From Prorocentrum cordatum (lineage: Eukaryota; Sar; Dinophyceae; Prorocentrales; Prorocentraceae), in assembly GCA_963575745.1 (NCBI GenBank), contig CAUYUJ010019282.1:262680-326679 (forward strand): a DNA stretch of 64,000 nt, written 5' to 3'. The notes under the pieces were generated by a model. That model saw only the letters and a list, made by a program, of their open reading frames with translations, ran no database searches and was not told where the DNA came from. The translations under genes were made by a program, and so were the position numbers. Of the stretch, positions 9,641-20,117 are shown in pieces (position 1 is the stretch's first letter; each line of letters opens with the position of its first letter).

Positions 9641-11000
9641 TGTCAAAACTCGAGCACGCCCGCCAGCTGACCGAGCCCCCCCCACGCGCCTACGCCCCAT
9701 GATTGCCCGAGCCAGGGATGCTCGAGCACTGCCGCGCGGCCGCGGCCGAATGGAGCTCGCGCTGCAAGATGCAGGTCGCCTGCGCCAGCCACAGGGCCGT
9801 TCCCCCTCGGGCCGCCCGGCTCTTCGAGGTCGTCGCCCCGCTCGAAAGCCTCGCCGAGCAGCTGCGCGAGGTGCCCGGGCCTTGCCGACCCACCCTTCGG
9901 CGAAAATGACATTGGCGACGCCGCCCTCGTCGGCCACGGGGCGCCGCCTCGGCCCCAGGGCCCGGGCCCCGACTGGCGGCCCGCTGCGGAGCTCGCGAGG
10001 TCAAGGCCGCCAGCCTCGCAAGAAGTCGACGCGAGCCACGCGGGCGGCAACGCCCGCGAGGCAAAGGCCCTACGAAGCCCGCTCAGCACACGCATATTCG
10101 CCCCGCGTCGGCGGCGCCGCTTCGCCCGGCCCGGCGAAGCCTTGATCGAAGAATCGAAGTGGTCGGTTAACTGCTTGTCCTGGCCGCTCTGCCTCGAGTC
10201 CGACTCGCCGCGCTCGGCCCCCTCGATCTTCGCCAACTCGGGGGCCCAATCGAGCTCCGAAGGTGGGGTCGCCGTCGCGGCCGCTGCCCGCGCCGGCGCC
10301 TCTCGCGCCCAGCCCGAGCGCCGGTCTTTCTCGCCCGGGCGCATGAGCGGAGGCCCTCGCCCCATCACCTCTGCACGAAGCCCCCGCGTAGTAGGAGGCG
10401 CGCGCGGGGGCGCCTTCGGCGCGGGGCCCGCGGCCGAACCCGAAGCCAGCGAAGACTTCGCGGAGACGGCGTCTGGCGGCAGGGGCCCGCCAGCCTGGCC
10501 CCGCGCCTTGATCCAGAGCCCCAGGCCGCAACCGCCCCCTCGGCCGCGACGCCTGCGGCCTGGCAGATGGGCGCCAAGGGCGGCGTCCGGAGCTTGCTAG
10601 GCCCCAAGGCTAGCTGCCCCCGCGTAGAGCCCCCCTGGTGCTCGGCGTCCTCGGGCGGGCGCACTGCTCGAAGACTCTCTCGCAAGGCCACGCGCGACTC
10701 GCCGCCCGAGGCGCCCGCTCATCGGCGGTCAACGGCTCCGCGCGCAGCTCCGCCATCGCCGCCTGAGCGCCCGCGTTCCGCCTCGATAGCACGCGGGCCG
10801 TCCTCGGGGCGATGCGCCCCTTGCCCCCAGCGCCCCACATCGCGCCGCGCGCGGGGGTCGCGGGGACCCGCGCTGAATTCCGCGCGATCTGGGAGGAGCG
10901 CCACCGTGCCCGACGAGTGCGGGCGCTTGCGGACGGCACCCTTCTGAGCCGGCATGAGCCGTCAGAGGCTCGAACGACGCGGATCGCAAAATGGCGGCGG
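9640..11000 (-). pseudogene. Degraded coding-like region, product unknown
   Basis: Minus-strand fragments include DWAPELAKIEGAERGESDSR with SIKASPGRAK (about 10245-10120), HLAQLLGEAFERGDDLEEP (about 9880-9820), and RIAPRTARVLSRRNAGAQAA with ERAPRAASRAW (about 10840-10690). They lie in different frames. The region is extremely G+C rich, so long open frames are expected by chance. No motif ties it to a known family. Confidence 0.25.
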
Positions 11001-12240
11001 CCCTCCTTGCCGCGCTCGAGCCTGCGGGCGCGATGGTCGAAGTGCAGGTTCGACCGCTGTCTTGCTTCATTTGGTCAACGGAATGTCTACGTCGCTGGCT
11101 GATACCGCGCGTTCACGGGCTCGAGCTCCGCTTCGATGCACCTGCGCTCAATTTATGTGCGCGAACTCCTTTGGTCAACTAGAACTTGCTCAGGCACTGC
11201 CCAATCCCGGCGTCGCTGCTTGTCCAGGGCTTCTCGACGTCGGTGCACATCGATCGTGCGGCTGCTCGTTTCGTAAGCCACAAGCGTTCGACATGCGTCC
11301 CAGACCTGGCCTGGCAACCCTGGGCGACGAGGCCGATGGCGAGACGGATGGGGACTCTGCAGATGGCATTGCATATCTGGCGCCGCCTCGCACACGACAG
11401 CCCCTGGCGTCGCCGCCCATCCGCCTGCCGGGAACTAACGCAGGCCGGCAAACGGGCGCCAGGAGTCAGTTTCTGTGGCCAGCACTGGTGGCACGCGCAG
11501 CTCGCCTGGAAAACGGAATGCACTCGACCTCGGGCCGCCCCGAACGCCATGCTGCTTCGCCGCCAGCCTCGCGAATAGCAACAGCGAGCCCCCGGGAAAG
11601 ACGCGCGGCGCGCGACGCAAATCGGGATGAGCGCCGCGAGCGTGCCCCACACCAGATCACCTGCTCCAAACCCGAAGCGCCCCTGGTCGGTGACCTGCTG
11701 GCACCTCAAGCCCCGCGCGCAGCGCCTAAGTAGAGCAGCCCACAGCTGAAGCACGCTGTACCCCATGACGCATCAGGCGCATCCGCTGTCGTGGATTGCG
11801 AAGCCAACGCGACAATTCATCTCCTCGAAGGATTCAAAGATGAAGATGGGGATGGAGATGGCGAGGAACGAGTCGAGGCCTGCCGCGGTGTGCACGTCCT
11901 TATTGGCCGCAAGCTTGGGTGCGCTCCACACCGTCGTAGAACTGGCAACTGGAAATGCCCCGTGCGACTCCGCCTCCGCGCAACGACCGTCATACGTAGC
12001 GAGCGTCGGCCTGCGGGCTCTTGCTGAGGAAGATGCTGCTGGTCTGGGATTAGGGCAGTCTGGGTCGCCCTTCGAATGTCTTTGCTGGTCGCGAGCCTTG
12101 CGGATCGAAATCTTCTTCAGGTCGTCCGTATTTTTTGGGCGCCTGGGATCTCTTTTGTCCACCATGCGGAGCTGAAACGGAGGGTAACCCGCTGTTTTCT
12201 GAAATCTGTCATGTTTGACTTCGCGCTGGTATGCATGCAT
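11000..12240. other. No recognised gene; competing open frames
   Basis: Two minus-strand frames (11179-11766, 195 codons; 11773-12240, 155 codons) and overlapping plus frames are open. The second minus frame reads MVDKRDPRRPKNTDDLKKIS near its start, which is plausibly protein-like, but no domain is evident in either. Strand and start cannot be decided from sequence alone. Confidence 0.35.
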
Positions 12241-12290
12241 GTATGTATGTTTGTATATATATGTGTATCTATGTTATATATATGTGCGAA
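12236..12290. repeat. TATG/TA-rich low-complexity tract
   Basis: GCATGTATGTATGT followed by TATATATA stretches forms a short AT-rich island in GC-rich surroundings. Confidence 0.85.
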
Positions 12291-12298
12291 TCACGTAA

Positions 12299-13250
12299 TT
12301 AACTCTGCTGAAATCGTTTGTGGCTCTCCTGGGAGACAACCGCGCGCGCCTTGGACAGGGAGATCGTCACCACCGCGTCCTCGGCACCGTCGTCACCCTC
12401 GTAGTGATCGTCATCCTCCATCTGCTGGTCGGAGGCGCCCGTGCCCGGGAGGTCGGCGGGGTCGCGGCCGTCCGCCAGGTGCGACTCCACCACTCTCGGT
12501 ACTCAACGTCGCCCAAGTCGTGCAGGTAATCCTGTACGACGTCCTAGGACTCCTCTCACTCAACGTGAATCGTCCAGTGTTGGCCCCCTCGCGGGGCCCA
12601 CTTGTTGGACGGAGGTTATGATCCGCTGCGGCCCACGTTGTCGAACTTTACCAGGCTGGGGCAGTTGCGATCGGACGCTGCGGACATTTAGTCGTTGTTC
12701 GCACTGGCCAGCACCGTCGCCCGACGGGCGCTCGGAAGCCTCGGCTCTCCCAGGAAGAACCATCCGAGCACAAACGTCGGGAGAGTCACTGCGAACTTGA
12801 CCAATCGGTGGACCAGCGTGTTGAACCTCCTCTTGAACGTCTGTATTTGTCCCTGCGGCCGCCTGCTGAGCAGGATAAAAAAATCGTGCGGCACGTCGCC
12901 CTGTCGCAGGATCTCCTGTTCCTCGAAGCGGCCCCTGAGCTCCTCCAGAAGGAACTCGAGGCCCCGCTGGTCGGCGAGCCGCTGCAACTCGGTTTCCCCG
13001 ACGGCGGCCCAGGCGTCGTCCTGCTACCTGCCGTCGAAGAAGGGAATATGCAGCTCGTCTCAGTTGCCGCCGCCGTCTCTCCCTCTCTCTTTCGTTTTGC
13101 GGCTCTGGGGCGGGGGAAGCAGCGTCGTAGTCCTCTTTGTAGTCGATCTGGTCGAAGTCGTCGTCGTGCTGCCCGTGCCGGGGCTGCGGCGATCGGCCGC
13201 GGCTGCTGCCCTCCACGTAAGACCAGCCATGGCGCTCGAAGGCTGCTGAG
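12299..13250 (-). pseudogene. Retroelement gag remnant
   Basis: On the minus strand about 13065-12688 reads ELHIPFFDGR, an in-frame TAG, then QDDAWAAVGETELQRLADQ, GLEFLLEELRGRFEEQEI, QGDVPHDFFILLSRRPQGQI, FKRRFNTLVHRL and RRATVLASANND. This is the helical capsid pattern (LL..L...F......D....F...RRP......F...F..L...L) that I associate with dinoflagellate LTR-retroelement Gag. Upstream (about 13215-13080) lies an acidic/basic N-terminus (DDDFDQIDYKEDYD). Downstream (12493-12299) an acidic linker in another frame reads EGDDGAEDAVVTISLSKARA. Stops and frame changes mark it as dead. No protease or RT follows on the left, so it is a solo gag fragment. It is distinct in sequence from the copia Gag at 24.2-27.05 kb. 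Confidence 0.6.
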
Positions 13251-13692
13251 AGTGCACCAGTAGTGTCAAGCGTAGACCGAAACTACTGCTCCAGCTACCA
13301 ATGCAAGTGATCTGCGATCGATGGTTTCCAAGGCAAGAATAGCAGATGCCAGATGCTAAAAAAACGCACGCCGCGTTGGAAAGAGATGGCCGCCGGCAGC
13401 GGGCGAGGCGTGTAACACTGATCACTTTGCACGTCACCCGAGCACGCATATTTACACTCCCCTCGATTCTTTCCCTCTTCGAATCACACATTGGCGATAC
13501 GACGGGAATGCTGAACGCCAACCAACGTACAATGCAATGCACTGCAGCGCATCCGTCTGCATTTTCGTATGCAGTAACGTGTACGCATCGCATTGCATAA
13601 TGATATATGCATATGTGTAATCAGCAGTTGTGCGTACAGGTGTACTGTTGTGTGTGTATACAGAAATACATTAAAAAAATAGTAGATCCATC

Positions 13693-13713
13693 GCGCGCGC
13701 GCTTCGCGCGCGC
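13693..13713. repeat. Perfect 9-bp GC-only inverted repeat with CTT loop
   Basis: GCGCGCGCG, CTT, CGCGCGCGC sits at the end of an AT-rich stretch. It would form a very stable hairpin or Z-DNA segment. There is no T run, so a terminator role is not supported. Confidence 0.85.
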
Positions 13714-14195
13714 AAGTTCTCGCTAGGCTTGACGGGCGAACCATGGAATATCATCCTTATCGTTTCTTGCATCCAGAGACCCTCTTGGAGGCCCTGCGCA
13801 AGCCTCGGAATCGTATAGAAGGTGAACTGCGGAAGCGCAGAAATCGTCAATTGCCGTTAGATATTCAACGACTTGGGGCTCTCGAAGGTTTCCTGGGTTC
13901 ATTTCTGGGGCCTTAACTGCGGTCTGTTGTGCAAAGGTAGACAGGGGGGCGAACTTGGACAAAAAACGGAATGGTGGGAGTTCCCTTTCTTCAAGGTGTA
14001 GTGCCTGGGCTGTGGGTTAGACTTCTGCATGCAGGCCACGGTCTGTTGGGATGCCTCTCGGAATCTCCTGCAAACATCAGCAGGGGATGAGTTTGAAAAA
14101 AGGAATTCAAAAATTCCACTGCTTCAACTCATGGGATCATGGGATCTCGATTTCTACCATGGTTTCAGGGGCAGCCAAGAGGACACGAAGACGAT

Positions 14196-14241
14196 CCCGA
14201 AACATTTCTGCATGTGACCCCGAAACATTTCTGCATGTGAC
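14196..14241. repeat. 23-bp exact direct tandem duplication
   Basis: The phrase CCGAAACATTTCTGCATG occurs twice in a row with identical following bases, and a third partial copy (CTGAAACCTTG) follows. Confidence 0.85.
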
Positions 14242-14329
14242 CCTGAAACCTTGATGGATCCCAACTTGAAGAAAAAAGGAATGTATGGAATTCCCTTGTT
14301 TCCCAAATTCCTTGGTCTTGGAGTCTTGG

Positions 14330-15010
14330 AGCGTTGGAAGCCGGAAAACGTGAGAAGGCGAACAACGTAGAAAAAACCGCTGGAAAGCAACGATGTGTTA
14401 CCCTCTTCGGGCTCTCTCGGGGTGGCTCTCGAAGCTCTCTTGGGCTGTTTGGGGGGCCTCGTCGGAGCTGTTTTGGGAGCCTCTCAAGGGTCTGGGGTGT
14501 ATTGGACGCCTCGAGGGTCCCGGAGTCCTCCCAAAGGTCTCTGGAGGCCTCCTGCTCCAGCTCTTGGGCTCATCTTGGGCCTGTTCCGGGGTGGTCTGGA
14601 GCTGTCCTGGGCGCCTCTTCGGCAGTCTTGGGGCAGTCTTGGCCCGTCTTGGAGCCGTCTTGGGGGCCTCTGGGGCGGTCTCGGGGCGGTCTTGGGGGCC
14701 TCTTCGGCCGTCTTGGAGCGGCGGAAGCATGAAATGATGAGAAGGCCAAAAACCCTGCAAAACAAAACCCATGAAAATTAACGATGTTCGGTTCTCAGGG
14801 CGCTCTCGGGAGGCCTCTCGGAGCTCTCTTCAGGTTTTTTGGAAGCCTCCTGGGAGCCTGGAGACACGCCCGAAAGCTATCCTGGGTTGCTTGAGAACGT
14901 CTTGGGCAATTATTTTACGTTGTGGGGGCTTCTTGGGGTCGTCTTGGGCTGTTTTTGGGCATTGTGGGGGCTCCCCGGGAGGCCGGGAAGCGCGGTACCC
15001 GGAACGTACA
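14330..15010. repeat. Two ~405-bp units of CTTGGGGCC-type degenerate repeat
   Basis: Each unit opens with a GGAAGC...GAGAAGGC...AAAA leader and ACGATGT (about 14380 and 14782), then CTCTCGGG...GAGCTCTCTT, then a run of variants of CTTGGGGGCCTCT / CTTGGAGCCGTCT. The second unit is shorter. The same 12-15-bp phrase appears in reverse orientation at 30.57-30.80 and 37.47-37.65 kb, so it belongs to a dispersed family. Confidence 0.75.
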
Positions 15011-15061
15011 CGAGATGTGAGCGAGGTGGAGGACGCCCCGGGAGGGGGCCCGGCGTGCTTA

Positions 15062-15087
15062 TTTTATATATATATATATATATATAA

Positions 15088-15141
<54 letters not shown>
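15062..15141. repeat. (TA)n microsatellite
   Basis: An alternating TA run of about 80 bp with two small interruptions near 15085-15095. Confidence 0.95.
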
Positions 15142-15144
<3 letters not shown>

Positions 15145-15145
<1 letters not shown>

Positions 15146-16315
15146 TCAATCTGGGGTCGAACGTGCAAATGTCCCCACCCCTTGCGGGTCCTTGCAGTGC
15201 TCAAATGCTACGCTTGCTACATCGTGACGAGTTGGAACTGCGGGGAAGCCTTAGATCAGGGGGGGGCCGCCAGGGAGCGCGGAGTCGACACAGGCTAAGG
15301 TTCTCTTACTCAGACGCTCTGGGACGAAAACGCTGGGAACCGAGATGCACACATGGGGATCTCTGCGTCGAAGAACCATTCCTCAGAAGTCAAAACTCGA
15401 CGACGCTGCCAGAGGGAAGCAGCAGCGGGTGTGACCCCCCCCCGCCCTACCCTTCACCCAGAGACCCGCGCGCCGCGCGCGCGCGCCGCGCGCGCGCGAC
15501 CGCTCGTTTTTCCTCGCGCACGCGCGGGCGATACTCCCGGCAGCGGCGCGTTGAAAATCCTCGCTGGCCGCGCGCGCCCTCCGGCGCCCCCCCCGCACCC
15601 CGAGGTTACCCTGGCCACCATGCCCCGGGGGAGGGCGGCGCGCCGATCCACAGGACGCAGCGGCCTGAGGGGCAAAGCGTAGCAGGGCCACCCATCGCCT
15701 GCCCAGTTTCCTCGAGCAAGCCTCGACCAATGCATGGTTTTTCGTTGTCGTGTTCATGCTGTGCCCGGTTTCCTTCGCTTTGTCTTCGTTCCGCCTCAGC
15801 TGCAAAATACGGTCAAAACAAAACGGTCCACGAAATCGTAGCACCGCTTAGGTCCTCGAGGAGAGCGAACATATGGCAGCCCGCTGCGATCGCAGGCTGC
15901 CTCGCGTGGGCCCCGGCCCTGCCGCCCATCGGTTCGGACCAGTGGGGGGTTACCAGAAACCGCTCCAATGCGCCCGCACCCCGCTTGCAAATTCTGGCCC
16001 CCCCGAGCCGACCCGAACAGGCTCTTTCACTTGGCGTTCGGGAAGAGAGTCCTCGAGGCAACGGGTCCTGCACCCCTGGGGCTTCCGACAGGATGCTCCG
16101 AGTCATCTGTGACGGTCCCCGGGCCTGGGGAGGCAGTACTTCTTCGCGACGGCACCGCCGTTACGACTGAGTTCTGTGATCTGCTCGATCGAGCTGCTGC
16201 CAGGAGAAAGTGCCTGGATTGAGAGCGTGAGCCAGAGAAGGGCAACAGAAAGACTCAAGATCTGCGTCCTTACCCAGGACCCCCATTCCTCACACCTCGG
16301 CCCTTCGTGGGCGAG
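15145..16315. other. No supported gene; CG-dinucleotide tract
   Basis: An alternating CG-rich tract (about 15468-15500) could adopt Z-DNA. Frames on both strands are open without motifs, and a minus frame at 15813-16106 (97 codons) is unrecognised. Confidence 0.5.
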
Positions 16316-16317
16316 GG

Positions 16318-16466
16318 ACCATCATCATCATGATCATCGTGATCATCGTGATCATCGTGATCATCGTCACCATCACCGTCACCACCACCAGCACCTTCAC
16401 AGCCATCATCATCATCACCATCATCACCATCATCACCATCATCATCATCATCAGCATCACCATCAC

Positions 16467-16504
<38 letters not shown>

Positions 16505-16540
16505 CCATCATCATTATTATCATCGTCGCCATCATCATGT
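16318..16540. repeat. (ATC)n triplet microsatellite
   Basis: Imperfect CAT/ATC repeats. Frames through it read as poly-His, poly-Ile, poly-Asp or poly-Met and should not be taken as genes. Confidence 0.95.
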
Positions 16541-16549
16541 TTGGGGGAC

Positions 16550-17225
16550 GGAGAAGAATGGGGCAGGCACCAAACAATCCGCTGCCCCTCATGGGGGAGA
16601 TAACCGCAACCAGCGACGAGTGGTTGCAACACCCACGCAGCGCAGCGGCAATGATCAAGATTGGCCGGCAGGTTTGACGTCAGCACCTACGGGGGAGGAG
16701 AGGGAGGAGGAGGAGGACGAGGAAACCCAAAGCACTTGGAGCAGCGCTTAAGCCAACCTGCGATAGGCGAGCCGTTGCGCGCAACCGGGTAATCAGAACC
16801 CTGGCAAAACTGCACAGTTGTACAACTATCTGAATCCGAGCTCCGTGACTGACCACAGAATTGTTTCAATATGGCCACGTACTCAAGGAGAGACGGGAGA
16901 GGAGGAACCAGGAGAAAGAGGAGGAAGGAGGAGGAGAAAGAGACGCGTGCCACATGCAAACATCCCCCGCAGCCAGAACAGCCATCGATATCACATAGCG
17001 GGCACAGGGTGAAATAGACAAGGCCAGGATGCGGCCCCGCGATGAGCATTGATAAAGGACCGACCCGGGCTTTGATCGTGTCGAACGCGCGGTGAGAGCG
17101 TTAAATGCTATATGCAGCGGGACGGGAGATGACGACGGGAGGGGGAGGCAGAGGGGAGAAAGTGGAGAAGAGCACCTTGAAGCATCCCTTATGGTTGCCT
17201 TGCGGTGACGCGGAGATACGCCACA
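16550..17225. other. No supported gene; GGA-rich patches
   Basis: Purine-rich stretches at about 16695-16725 and 16905-16945. A minus frame (16687-17049) has several Cys residues (CPLCDIDGCSGCGGC) but no recognisable zinc-finger spacing and no supporting context. Confidence 0.45.
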
Positions 17226-17489
17226 GACGAGGTCAGAGTGAGGGGGCCGAACGGTCATTCATTGTCCCTGGGTGCGTGGCTGAATAGGGAATTCGTGGGG
17301 GGAATTCTGCAATTGTTCCGTTGTTCTTGTTGCTGTTGAACTCTCATTTCTGAAAGCTAATTATTGTTGATCCCCCCCGTCCGGTGCATATTGCTTGTTC
17401 TCGATTGAAATGCCCTTCCCGGGGCTCGCACCCTGTTCTTTTATCAGGGGAAGTCTTGAGCGTCAAACTGTGTCGTTGGCCCCCGGGTT

Positions 17490-17523
<34 letters not shown>

Positions 17524-17829
17524 AGGCTCCCGCCTGAGATTTTCTCACGATTTAGCCAGGACCCCCGCTCCCGCCCGAGACTTGCTTGCACGTTAGTCAG
17601 GAATCGCGCTCTCGCTTGGGACTTCCTTACAATTTATCCAGGAATCGGTTTCCTGGCGTTCTGGGGTCGCGCTCTCGCTGGAGACTCGCTTGCAATTTAC
17701 TGAAGAATAGCGCCCTTGCGATGGAATTTCTTGCAATTTACTCAAGCGCCGCGCTCCCGACACCCAGGCACCCAGGAGTCGCGCTCACGTTTAGGACCCC
17801 CATACACAGATTACCTCTGAATCGGGATC

Positions 17830-18780
17830 TCGCTGCCCTTCGCGGCCCCGTTGCAGCACTTCGTGGCCCCCTCGCTTTGTTTCGTGGCCCCGTTGCAGCA
17901 CTTCGTGGCCCCCTCGCTGCCCTTCGCGGCCCCGTTGCAGCCCCTCGTGGCCTCCTCGCTGCCCTTCGTGGCCCCGTTGCAGCCCTTCGTGGCCCCCTCG
18001 CTTTGTTTCGTGGCCCCGCTGTAACCCTTCGTGGCCCCCTCGCTGCCCTTCGTGGTCCCGTCGCAGCCCTTCGTGGCCCCGTTGCAGCCCTTCGCGGCCC
18101 CTCGCTGCCCTTCGTGGCCCCCATCGCTGCTTTTCGTGGCCCCATATATGTATGCCCTTCGTGGCCCCTGCTCGTTCGCGCCCGTGGTGGCCCCATATGC
18201 ATGCCCTTCGTGGCCCCGCTGTCGCCCTTCGTGGCCCCCTCGCTGCCCTTCGTGGCCCCGTTGCTGCCCTCAGCCCCGTCCTTGCCCTCCGCGGCCCAGT
18301 ATACGTATGCCCTTCGTGGCCCCCGTTCGTTCGCGCCCGTTGTGGTCCCATGTGCATGCCCTTCGTGGCCCCGCTGTCGCCGTTCGTGGCCCCCTCACTG
18401 TCCTACGTGGCCCACGTTGCTACCTTCAGTGCCCCCGTCGTTGCCTTCTGTGGCCCCGCATGATCTGCCCTTCGTGGCCCCCGATCGTTCGCGCCCGTCG
18501 TGGCCCCATGCGCATGCCCTTCGTGGCCCCGTTGTCGCCCTTCGTGGCCCCCTTCCTGCCCTTCGTGGCCCCGCTGTCGCCCTTCGTGGCCCCCTCGCTG
18601 CCCTTCGTGGCCCCGTTGCTGCCCTCAGTGGCCCCGTCCTTGCCCTCCGTGGCCCAGTTTACGTATACCCTTCGTGCCCCCCGCTCGTTCGCGCTCCTCG
18701 TGGCCCCATACGCATTCCCTTCGTGTCCCGTCTGTCGCCCTTCGTGGCCTACTTCGTGTCCTTGTGGCCCTGCTGTCGTT
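17830..18780. repeat. 21-bp minisatellite with higher-order structure
   Basis: The basic units, such as GTTGCAGCACTTCGTGGCCCC and CTCGCTGCCCTTCGCGGCCCC (21 bp each), alternate. A rarer block with TCGTTCGCGCCCGT...CATGCGCATGCCCTTCG recurs near 18168, 18329, 18483 and 18682, giving a higher-order period of about 155-200 bp. Because 21 is divisible by three and stops are rare, several frames stay open, including one plus frame of 505 codons (17586-19103) and minus frames reading GPRRAATGPRRAA. These are most simply a by-product of the repeat. Confidence 0.85.
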
Positions 18781-18782
18781 CT

Positions 18783-18801
18783 CTCTCGTTCTCGCTTTCG
18801 C

Positions 18802-18833
<32 letters not shown>

Positions 18834-18870
18834 GTCGACGTCGTCGTCGTCGTCGTCGTGGTCGGTCCCC
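18783..18870. repeat. (GTC)n microsatellite
   Basis: An imperfect GTC run directly after the 21-bp array. A near-duplicate GACGGTCCGCGGCCGCCCC phrase follows at about 18897 and 18941. Confidence 0.9.
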
Positions 18871-19194
18871 TGCCTGTCCCTCTTGGGGTCCGGTCGACGG
18901 TCCGCGGCCGCCCCGCCGATCAGCGCTGCCGCTGGCCAGGCCGACGGTCCGCAGCCGCCCCGCCGCTTGCCGGGGCCCGACCTGCAGGAAAGAAAGGTAT
19001 ACCCCCAAAAAGGAGTTCGATCGAAGACGAAGAGGGCGGGTATCGAGGGTTTGGGAAATACGCGTTATTGGACACTCGAGCAGATAAGAGCGAACAGCCT
19101 TAAAATGATGATTGATGTTGTTGATGTTGTTGTTAAACGCTCGTTCTGGGAACCTTCTTGGAGCCACTCGCTCCACTCGTTCGTCGAAGCTGCG

Positions 19195-19312
19195 TCGAAC
19201 GTCCGTCGACCCGCGTCGAACCTGAGTCGAACTTGAGTCGAACCTGAGTCGAACCTGAGTCGAAGTTGAGTCGAAGTTGAGTCGAACTGGAGTCGAACTT
19301 GAGTCGAACAGA
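19195..19312. repeat. 12-bp tandem array (CTTGAGTCGAAC)
   Basis: About nine units of CCTGAGTCGAAC / CTTGAGTCGAAC / GTTGAGTCGAAG in a row. It belongs to the composite repeat that cuts the copia 3' end. Confidence 0.9.
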
Positions 19313-19487
19313 TCCATTCTGTAGGCCCCAGAAAGGTGCCCCAAACGAGCATCGAAGTGTTGTTGTTGCTGCTGCTGCTGTTGTTGTTGTTGTTTGTCGT
19401 CGTCGTCCCACCAGCGACCCACCCGCGACCCACCCAGCAACCCTCCCCGCGACCCACCGCGCGACCCGCCGCGAAGACGCCAGTAGT

Positions 19488-20078
19488 GGACTTGGAGGAG
19501 GTAATGCAATCGGCGAACGAGGCGTCAGTGAAGAGCATGATGGATAACTTGTCTGAAGAATCGCCTATCCATCCATGTAAACGATGGGTACGCGTCGTTT
19601 CGATGTAGCCTGTCAGCCGATGTAGGCGTTTATCACACGTGGTATTCCATTTCGTAATCTCTCTGGCTAGCATACATACTGGATGTAAAAGATCGAAATG
19701 ACAACAGCGTGCCAGGTAGAGAATCTTCATCAATACACTCGCCGCGTCCTGGCCTAGGATACCCTCGTCGGAGTAATCGGACTCGGTAAAGGAGGTGTCC
19801 TCGATGCCAGGAGTTCCTGCGTCGGGTAGGTCATCGCATGTGACTGTCGTTGATTGCGTCGTAGTGTGGGTTTTGTCGATTGGTCCAGCTGGGCTGGAGG
19901 ATCGGGACCGCGCGTTGAGCGCACTAGTGGGTCTCACGACCGACCCGCAGGAACTAGGCGATTTGGATCGCGAAGCCCTCGGTGAGTCGGACCGTTTACG
20001 ACGTGACCCTGCCCCATGGGCACGCTTGGAGGCGCACTCCAGGTAGCGCTCAATACATTGATCAGTAAAACCAAGCAT
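19488..20078 (-). pseudogene. Copia RNase H with RT-connection, 3' truncated
   Basis: The minus frame reads IERYLECASKRAHGAG and a basic/serine-rich stretch, then the connection domain LGQDAASVLMKILYLARCCH and FDLLHPVCMLAREITKW, then RNase H LFTDASFADCITSSKSTTG (first catalytic Asp in FTDA). The recognisable protein stops at about 19490, where GCGACCCACC-type repeats begin; beyond it the frame runs into repeat (Asn runs and RLQFDSTSTQLRL), so the remaining RNase H catalytic residues are missing. RNase H would degrade the RNA strand during cDNA synthesis. This copy cannot be complete. Confidence 0.8.
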
Positions 20079-20117
20079 GTCATGTCGTATTCCACGAAAT
20101 TGTTTAGCTGTATGGTA

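Larger units (their letters stand above)
13255..14330. other. AT-richer spacer with no supported gene
   Basis: No frame has motifs. A 79-codon minus frame at 13723-13962 is unrecognised. The spacer holds a GC hairpin (13693-13713) and a 23-bp direct duplication (about 14196-14241). Confidence 0.5.
17225..19490. repeat. Composite repeat family, copy 1
   Basis: This block shares at least four segments with 38.49-39.80 kb: a phrase GTCATTCATTGTCCCTGGG (about 17254 and 39041); repeated GGAATCGCGCTCTCGCC phrases (17.53-17.76 and 38.5-39.24 kb); a TTGTTG...GTCGTC...GCGACCCACC block (about 19370-19460 and 39100-39180); and an ACGAAGAGGGC...CGAGGGTTTGGG block (about 19020-19110 and 39715-39800). The segment order differs between copies. 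Its left part holds a (CAA)n tract at about 17491-17524. Its right end abuts the truncated copia RNase H. Confidence 0.7.

Noticed and set aside
13255-13350. LTR ends for the gag remnant or copia element
   Set aside because: No matching pair of TG...CA-bounded long repeats could be found by eye around either element.
16318-16540. Poly-His, poly-Ile, poly-Asp and poly-Met frames
   Set aside because: They are the frames of an ATC microsatellite; no non-repeat coding sequence adjoins.
17586-19103. 505-codon plus frame as a repeat protein gene
   Set aside because: The frame is open only because the unit is 21 bp; the other frames are almost as open and no start or flanking domain supports it. 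Kept only as a finding.
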